DNA of 11,542 nt, taken from NCBI GenBank assembly GCA_009469685.1, contig SSTA01000081.1, positions 1 through 11,542 on the forward strand, given 5' to 3'. The position numbers and the translations under genes were made by a program. The DNA comes from Azonexaceae bacterium (GTDB taxonomy: Bacteria; Pseudomonadota; Gammaproteobacteria; Burkholderiales; Rhodocyclaceae). The notes beneath the pieces are model-generated. The model was not told the DNA's origin and ran no database searches. It worked only from the letters and a program-made list of their open reading frames with translations. Shown here in pieces: positions 7,293-11,542 of this stretch (positions are counted from its first letter, which is position 1; the number at the start of each line of letters is the position of its first letter).

Positions 7293-8581
7293 TGCCGAAA
7301 ATGTTCGCGCAGGACCTTGACCATCGCCGCCTGATCGAGGACCCCGGCACTCTCCCGCAGACTGTGCATGGCCCACATGGGATTCCCCACATCCACCGTC
7401 GGAACGCCCAGACGGGCGGCCACCTGGGGACCGATGGTGCTGCCGCATCCGAGGTCGCTGCGATGGACGTAGCGTTGACAGGGGACTCCGGCGTCGGCGC
7501 AGAGTCGGGCAAAGCGGGCCGCAGTGTCGGCACCGGTGGCGTAGCGCTGGCTGGCGTTGATCTTGATCGCCGGACCGCCATTGACCAGCACCCGATGGCC
7601 AGGTTCGTAGGCGGCCGGATAATTGGGATTCCAGGCGTGAGCCATGTCGGCGCTTACAAAGAAGCTGCGTGCGCGGGCACAGCGCTCGCCCTCCGCGTCT
7701 ACCCCCAGGGCAGCGGCAAGTCTTGCCAGGACATCGCCGACGAAGGAACCGCCGGCCCCGACGGCGCTTTCGCTGCCCACCTCCTCATGGTCGAACAGCG
7801 CCACCACGGCGGTGGCATCCGAAGTCTCGGTCGCCAGCAGCGCGCTGAGCGCCGCATGGCAGGACGCCAGATTGTCGAGGCGACCGGAGGCGACGAATTC
7901 CCGGTCGGCGCCCCAGAAGGCCGCCGGCTGGGTGTCATGGGCGGCCAGGTCCCAGGCCAGGAGGGATTCCGGCTCGACGCCCAGGGTATCGGCAAGCAGG
8001 CGGCGAAACTGCCCTTCGCCGTCCGCAATCCCGCCTACCGCAAGGAGCAAGGGCAGCTCGCTCTGGCGATTGAACTTCAGTCCCTGCTCGTTCACCTCCC
8101 GGTTCATGTGGATGGCCAGATTGGGCAGGCGGACGAGGGGACGGCCGAAGGCCAGAAGCCGCGTCTCCGGTCCACCCGCCGTTCCCACGACGACCCGGCC
8201 GGCCAGAGAAAGATCCCGGTCGGCAAAAGTGGCCAGGATGGGGCCTCCATAGACTTCGACCGCCAGGCGCAAGGCAGAGTCGCCGGCAAGTACCGGCTGC
8301 GGCTTGATCCGGAGCCCGGGCGAGTCTGTGTGGGCGCCGACCAGGCGCCAGCCGGACCGATCTGGACTCGCGCCACCCAGGGAGAAGGCGATCAGGGACG
8401 AGCCCCCGCGCACCACGTAGTAACGCCCCCCGGGTTGCAGTGACCAGCGTTCCCCCTCGTCGAGGGAGGCAAACCCGGCCGCCGCGAGGCGGGTGGTGGC
8501 GACGGCCACCGCATGCCAGGGGCTGGGACTGGCATCCAGGAAGGCCAGCAGATCCGCAGCCAGGGCGTGATCGATACTCAA
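7289..8581 (-). CDS. apeB: M18 family aminopeptidase
   Basis: 430 residues, the usual length for bacterial M18 (aspartyl-aminopeptidase-like) enzymes, which form large cytoplasmic dodecamers and remove N-terminal, often acidic, residues from peptides. The N-terminus LLAFLDASPSPWHAV is typical. The two-metal site is complete: H84 in GAHTDSPGLRIKP, D236 in GRLDNL, catalytic E266 and E267 in DHEEVGSES, D312 in SADMAHAWNP and H406 in MHSLRE. The start is a TTG at 8581 whose last two bases and next A form the TGA stop of the upstream ppk2 gene (TTGA). No later start keeps the conserved N-terminus, so the rare TTG is well supported; GGAG ends 10 bases upstream. Its own stop overlaps the kinase start (ATGA). 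Translation should therefore depend on ribosomes arriving from ppk2. The gene name is by family resemblance. Confidence 0.93.
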   Translation of the reverse strand: MSIDHALAADLLAFLDASPSPWHAVAVATTRLAAAGFASLDEGERWSLQPGGRYYVVRGGSSLIAFSLGGASPDRSGWRLVGAHTDSPGLRIKPQPVLAGDSALRLAVEVYGGPILATFADRDLSLAGRVVVGTAGGPETRLLAFGRPLVRLPNLAIHMNREVNEQGLKFNRQSELPLLLAVGGIADGEGQFRRLLADTLGVEPESLLAWDLAAHDTQPAAFWGADREFVASGRLDNLASCHAALSALLATETSDATAVVALFDHEEVGSESAVGAGGSFVGDVLARLAAALGVDAEGERCARARSFFVSADMAHAWNPNYPAAYEPGHRVLVNGGPAIKINASQRYATGADTAARFARLCADAGVPCQRYVHRSDLGCGSTIGPQVAARLGVPTVDVGNPMWAMHSLRESAGVLDQAAMVKVLREHFRQ

Positions 8582-9702
8582 AGGAGAGGAGCTCCGATCA
8601 TCCGTTCGCCCCGTTCGTACACCACGTGAGCTCGCCCGACGATCAGGGGATCGAGATTGCCGATCCGGGCCGGATCCTTGCTGGCATAGGGCAGGCGGTG
8701 AAGGATGTAGCGCATGGCATTGAGGCGGGCCCGTTTCTTACAGTCGGACTTGATCACCGTCCACGGAGAATCGGCGGTATCGGTGTAGAAGAACATCGCT
8801 TCCTTGGCCTTGGTGTAGTCATCCCACTTGTCGAGGGAGGCCTTGTCGATGGGCGACAGTTTCCACTGCTTGAGGGGATGCACCGCCCGCTCCCGAAAGC
8901 GTCTCCTCTGTTCCTGCCGACTGACCGAGAACCAGAATTTGACAAGGTGGGTTCCGTTCCTGACCAGCATGCGCTCGAATTCCGGCACCTGGCGCATGAA
9001 CTCCCCATACTCCTGCTCGCTGCAAAAACCCATGACCCGTTCGACTCCGGCCCGGTTGTACCAGGAACGGTCGAAGAGGACGATTTCGCCGTGGGAGGGC
9101 AGATGCTGCACATAGCGTTGGAAATACCACTGGCCGCGTTCGGTCTCGGTCGGCTTCTCCAGGGCCACCACCCGGGCTCCCCGAGGATTGAGGTTTTCCA
9201 TGAAGCGCTTGATGGTCCCCCCCTTGCCTGCCGCGTCGCGCCCCTCGAAGAGGATCACCACCTTCTGGCCGGTCTCCTTGACCCAGGCCTGGAGCTTGAG
9301 CAACTCCACCTGCAGGCGGTATTTCTGCCGCTCGTAGTTGCGCCTTAGCATGAGGTTCTTGTAGGGGTAGCCACCTTCCCGCCAGTCGGGCACCAACTCG
9401 TCGTCGGGATTCGGCGTCATCAGTCCGGCAGCCATCCGCTGCTGTTTGAGCAAACCCTTGAGGAGTGCCACCGACTCTTCCTGGGAAACCCCGGAAATGA
9501 GGTCGCGCATGGCGGCCAGCCGGGCCTCCTGCGCCGCGTCCAAGGCCTCTCCAACGGTGAAGCCTTCGATATGGGCAGCAGAATCGATGGGACCCGTATC
9601 CCCCGCCTTAACCCCACGCCGCCCTGAGCGCCGGGTCGGCGCGCCGGATTTGCTGGCCGCCGGCCCAGAGCTACGCTCTGAACCCGTCGATGAGTCCGCC
9701 AT
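8578..9702 (-). CDS. ppk2: PPK2 family polyphosphate kinase
   Basis: 374 residues. PPK2 enzymes transfer phosphate between inorganic polyphosphate and nucleotides, mostly using polyphosphate to make ATP/GTP from diphosphates. The P-loop FEGRDAAGKGG is at 152-162, the Walker B region LFDRSWYNRAGVERVMGFC begins at 209 with D211, and the arginine-rich lid (RRRFRERAVHPLKQWKLSP) spans about 266-284. The single-domain form suggests a class I, ADP-phosphorylating enzyme, but class should be settled by phylogeny. The first 45 or so residues are Ser/Ala/Arg/Gly-rich and likely disordered; residues 108-130 (REGGYPYKNLMLRRNYE) precede the core as in other members. ATG at 9702 has GGGAG at 9709-9713, six bases upstream. 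A good promoter lies at 9746-9774, so this is the first gene of the operon with the M18 peptidase and the kinase. Its TGA overlaps the peptidase's TTG start. Confidence 0.93.
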   Translation of the reverse strand: MADSSTGSERSSGPAASKSGAPTRRSGRRGVKAGDTGPIDSAAHIEGFTVGEALDAAQEARLAAMRDLISGVSQEESVALLKGLLKQQRMAAGLMTPNPDDELVPDWREGGYPYKNLMLRRNYERQKYRLQVELLKLQAWVKETGQKVVILFEGRDAAGKGGTIKRFMENLNPRGARVVALEKPTETERGQWYFQRYVQHLPSHGEIVLFDRSWYNRAGVERVMGFCSEQEYGEFMRQVPEFERMLVRNGTHLVKFWFSVSRQEQRRRFRERAVHPLKQWKLSPIDKASLDKWDDYTKAKEAMFFYTDTADSPWTVIKSDCKKRARLNAMRYILHRLPYASKDPARIGNLDPLIVGRAHVVYERGERMIGAPLL

Positions 9703-9736
9703 GATTCTCTCCCTTTAGGCGCTCCCGCTGGAGCAT

Positions 9737-9760
9737 CAGCGGTCGATTATGAGACCGCTG
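9737..9760. promoter_or_regulatory. Perfect inverted repeat over the -10 of the ppk2 promoter, possible operator
   Basis: CAGCGGTC (9737-9744) and GACCGCTG (9753-9760) are an exact 8-bp inverted repeat with an 8-base centre that contains the -10 hexamer CATAAT. A dimeric repressor bound here would cover the -10 and the start site. A second small hairpin, GCTCC-N4-GGAGC (9721-9734), lies just downstream in the leader. Neither is followed by a T-tract in either direction, so a terminator for dgkA is less likely than an operator. No regulator gene in the window can be matched to it. Confidence 0.5.
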
Positions 9761-9774
9761 CGGGCGGGTGTAAA
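9746..9774 (-). promoter_or_regulatory. Sigma70-type promoter of the ppk2 operon
   Basis: On the minus strand TTTACA (9769-9774) and CATAAT (9746-9751) are separated by exactly 17 bases; each differs from the sigma70 consensus at one position. Transcription would start near 9739, giving a leader of about 37 bases before the ppk2 ATG and including its GGGAG site. This separates ppk2 from dgkA, whose stop is 118 bases upstream. Seen by eye only; not scored against a background model. Confidence 0.65.
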
Positions 9775-9820
9775 TGTCGGGCGCCTACGCCACCCGGACT
9801 GCGCCGGGGGCTCGCCACGA

Positions 9821-10252
9821 TCAGGCGAAGCGGCCGAGAAGCACGGAACTCCAGATCGCAACCACATTGACCAGCGCCACGAAAACCGCCGCACTGCCGA
9901 TATCCTTGGCCCGTTTGGACAACTGGTGCCGCTCAAGGCCAATGCGATCAATGGCCGCCTCGACTGCCGAATTCAGCAGTTCGACCACCAGGACCAGAAG
10001 GACGCTGCCGATCATCAGGGCTCGCTCGACGCCGGAGACCGGAATGAAGATGGCCACAGTCACCAGGATCAGCGCCAGCCAGAATTCCTGCCGGAAGGCA
10101 TCTTCGCAGGTGTAGGCCGCCCGCAGCCCGTCGAGGGAATAGTGGAAGGCGTTCCACACCCGGCGCAGGCCAGTCTTGCCCTTGAAGGGAGATTCGCCGT
10201 GGGGATGTTCGGCTCCGCCTACGGGCGAACGTGGGCGCGGGTCGTCATTCAT
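9821..10252 (-). CDS. dgkA: Diacylglycerol kinase
   Basis: 143 residues; an integral membrane kinase that phosphorylates diacylglycerol to phosphatidic acid with ATP, returning lipid released by other pathways to phospholipid synthesis. Three membrane helices are visible at about 58-72, 79-96 and 120-138, matching the trimeric DgkA fold. The catalytic signature ELLNSAVEAAIDRIG places E91, N94 and E98 at the positions of the E. coli active-site residues, and KRAKDIGSAAV supplies K116. The N-terminus is about 20 residues longer than E. coli DgkA and polar (PRPRSPVGGAEHPHGE). I start at the ATG at 10252, which has AGGGAG five bases upstream; a longer frame reaches a GTG at 10315 but lacks a ribosome site. 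The gene follows the glycosyltransferase by 76 bases on the same strand, so the two may share a transcript. Confidence 0.95.
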   Translation of the reverse strand: MNDDPRPRSPVGGAEHPHGESPFKGKTGLRRVWNAFHYSLDGLRAAYTCEDAFRQEFWLALILVTVAIFIPVSGVERALMIGSVLLVLVVELLNSAVEAAIDRIGLERHQLSKRAKDIGSAAVFVALVNVVAIWSSVLLGRFA

Positions 10253-10257
10253 GGATA

Positions 10258-10263
10258 CTCCCT
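10258..10263 (-). promoter_or_regulatory. Ribosome binding site deciding the dgkA start
   Basis: AGGGAG on the minus strand, five bases before the ATG at 10252. It favours this start over the in-frame GTG at 10315, which has no purine-rich site in front of it. Confidence 0.75.
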
Positions 10264-10328
10264 GGGGATTCGATTCGAGGCGCGCAAGCTTAACCTCGTT
10301 GGACGGAATCGTCACCGTCCCGTCTCAA

Positions 10329-11468
10329 TCAAGCAAGTTCAGCAGCCCATCGATCTGCGCAAATCGCTTGCCGGATCACCGCCTCGAATTGGTCCACCGC
10401 AGCGTCCCAATTGCGCGGCATCACTGCCGTCCGCGCATCCCGCCCCATTCTTTGACGTAAGCCACTGTTCGTCGCAAGCATGATGGCGGCCGCTTTGAAT
10501 GCGCTTTCCTCGCCGGGCGGAACAAGCAATCCATTCGTCCCGGGAGAGATGAGTTCGGCCGCGGCAGCGGTCTTATAGGCAACGACGGCCAATCCGCTGG
10601 CCATGGCTTCGGCCACCACGTTGCCGTAGGTTTCGGTCAGGCTAGGGAAGAGAAAAACATCGGCGCTCGCGTAGTACTCGGCCAGTTCTTCCCCACGGCG
10701 CACGCCGGCGAAGATGTGATGCCCGTTCATCTGGGATAGTCCTTCGCGAGCCGGTCCGTCACCGACCCAGACCATGCGCGCATCGTTGCCCAATCCTTCG
10801 ATACACCGGCAGACCAGCCCCAGATTCTTTTCGGGCGCCATTCTGCCGACATAAAGATAGACGACGCTTTGCGAATCGGCTCCCCAGGTGGCCCGCAGGC
10901 GGTCGCTGCGCTTTTGCGGATCGAAGAGGTCCGTATCCACCCCCCGACCCACCACGCGGACCCCGGGAATGCCCGCGCCGGTCAGGGTTTTTGCCAGCGC
11001 GGACGTGGGAACCAGGGTTGCGCGGGTGCGTCGGTGCAATCTGCGCAAGTAGGCAGCGACGAGAGGGCGCAACCAGCCGAGACCGTAGTAGGTGCTGTAG
11101 TGATCGAAATTGGTGTGAAACCCGGAAGTCACTGGAATTCCCAGACTGCGGGCGCAATTCACCGCAGACCACCCCAGAGGACCCTCGGTGACGACATGAA
11201 CGAGGTCCGGCCGGTGCTCCCGCCAACGGTTGCGCAGCCTCCCACCCGCCGGTAGGCCGAGGCGAAGGCCGGGATAGCCGGGCAGCGGAATTCCCGAGAA
11301 GAAGATGTCCTCGGGTGTTCCCCTATCCCCCGCATGCTGCCGGGGACGCAAGACCGAGACGGCGTGACCGCGCGAGCGCAATCCGTCGACCAGTCGGCCG
11401 ACGGTCATCGCCACACCGTTCACCTCGGGCGGATAGGTTTCGCTGACGACATCGATGGCCAGCATCAT
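10329..11468 (-). CDS. GT4-family glycosyltransferase (GT-B fold)
   Basis: 379 residues, a retaining GT-B glycosyltransferase. The N-terminal domain has the acceptor-side loop ETYPPEVNGVA (10-20), a PGYPGLRLG segment (63-71), TEGPLGW (94-100) and GFHTNFDHYSTYYG with H118. The C-terminal donor domain has GRMAPEKN (208-215, carrying the R and K that contact the nucleotide-sugar phosphates) and the E-x7-E motif E279/E287 in TETYGNVVAEAMASG. This pattern is closest to the MgtA/PimB/SqdX-like group, many of which transfer a sugar to a lipid acceptor, but donor and acceptor cannot be read from the sequence. The start at 11468 is chosen because its ATG overlaps the upstream stop as ATGA; a GTG at 11498 would lie inside the upstream gene. 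No membrane helix; probably peripheral at the inner membrane. The neighbouring dgkA makes a diacylglycerol-based acceptor attractive, as inference only. Confidence 0.9.
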   Translation of the reverse strand: MMLAIDVVSETYPPEVNGVAMTVGRLVDGLRSRGHAVSVLRPRQHAGDRGTPEDIFFSGIPLPGYPGLRLGLPAGGRLRNRWREHRPDLVHVVTEGPLGWSAVNCARSLGIPVTSGFHTNFDHYSTYYGLGWLRPLVAAYLRRLHRRTRATLVPTSALAKTLTGAGIPGVRVVGRGVDTDLFDPQKRSDRLRATWGADSQSVVYLYVGRMAPEKNLGLVCRCIEGLGNDARMVWVGDGPAREGLSQMNGHHIFAGVRRGEELAEYYASADVFLFPSLTETYGNVVAEAMASGLAVVAYKTAAAAELISPGTNGLLVPPGEESAFKAAAIMLATNSGLRQRMGRDARTAVMPRNWDAAVDQFEAVIRQAICADRWAAELA

Positions 11469-11542
11469 GCGGCCCGATCGACCAAGGCAGCCGTCCACAC
11501 GACCAGGAGGTTCAGCATGGCGAGGAGAAGCGCCGCGCCGCC
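11465..11542 (-). CDS. C-terminal end of an unidentified hydrophobic protein
   Basis: Only the last 25 residues are in the window, reading GGAALLLAMLNLLVVWTAAL and then VDRAA before a TGA stop at 11465-11467. The stretch is strongly hydrophobic and looks like a final membrane helix with a short tail. The stop overlaps the glycosyltransferase ATG by the ATGA arrangement, so the two should be co-transcribed and translationally coupled. The frame could in principle be chance, but its overlap geometry and the lack of any other good glycosyltransferase start support it. A membrane protein of lipid or glycan metabolism would fit the context; I cannot name the family. Confidence 0.6.
   Translation of the reverse strand, partial: GGAALLLAMLNLLVVWTAALVDRAA

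Noticed and set aside
6036..7334. 432-codon plus-strand frame opposite the NarX-type kinase
   Set aside because: Shadow of the kinase gene in high-GC DNA; repetitive Gly/Gln/Asp composition without motifs, while the minus strand shows HisKA_3 and ATPase motifs.
7293..7448. Longer N-terminus for the NarX-type kinase
   Set aside because: The extra 52 residues come from the peptidase gene in another frame, look random, and the ATGA overlap at 7292 gives a clear start.
7292..8443. 383-codon plus-strand frame opposite the M18 peptidase
   Set aside because: Same reason: the antisense frame has no family signature and the minus-strand protein has all metal ligands.
10253..10315. GTG start at 10315 for dgkA
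   Set aside because: No ribosome site in front; the ATG at 10252 has AGGGAG at the right distance.

Overview
The window looks like chromosomal DNA of a high-GC betaproteobacterium, probably of the Rhodocyclaceae or a relative. This rests on the dihydrolipoamide dehydrogenase C-terminus, the GC-rich codon use in every gene and the style of the sensor kinases; it is inference, not a taxonomic assignment. I see no rRNA, tRNA, CRISPR array, insertion sequence or phage gene.

Layout. Positions 2-490 (+) hold the end of a dihydrolipoamide dehydrogenase gene, closed by a strong intrinsic terminator. Positions 606-3750 (-) hold a large hybrid sensor kinase: a periplasmic ABC-substrate-binding-like sensor, one membrane helix, two PAS domains, HisKA, HATPase and a receiver. 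Its reading frame is broken twice. One break lies at about 3417-3424 and looks like a one-base loss. The other lies at a four-copy TCCAGGC heptamer array at 3054-3081. A 225-base divergent spacer follows, then a CorA-like divalent-cation transporter at 3976-5628 (+).

From 5766 to the right edge every gene is on the minus strand. In transcription order these are: the last 25 residues of an unknown hydrophobic protein, a GT4 glycosyltransferase (ATGA overlap), diacylglycerol kinase, then a spacer with a good sigma70-type promoter whose -10 sits in the loop of a perfect 8-bp inverted repeat. After the promoter come a PPK2 polyphosphate kinase, an M18 aminopeptidase (TTGA overlap) and a soluble NarX-type PAS histidine kinase (ATGA overlap).

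How the genes may work together. The glycosyltransferase and DgkA could form a membrane-lipid or glycan unit. The ppk2-M18-kinase genes look like one translationally coupled operon joining polyphosphate/nucleotide metabolism, peptide turnover and cytosolic sensing. No response regulator for that kinase is in the window. The most notable observation is the heptamer array. Two or five copies would restore the kinase frame at that point, while three or four break it. That is the arithmetic expected of phase variation by slipped-strand mispairing, although the second frameshift upstream means decay or sequencing error must also be considered.
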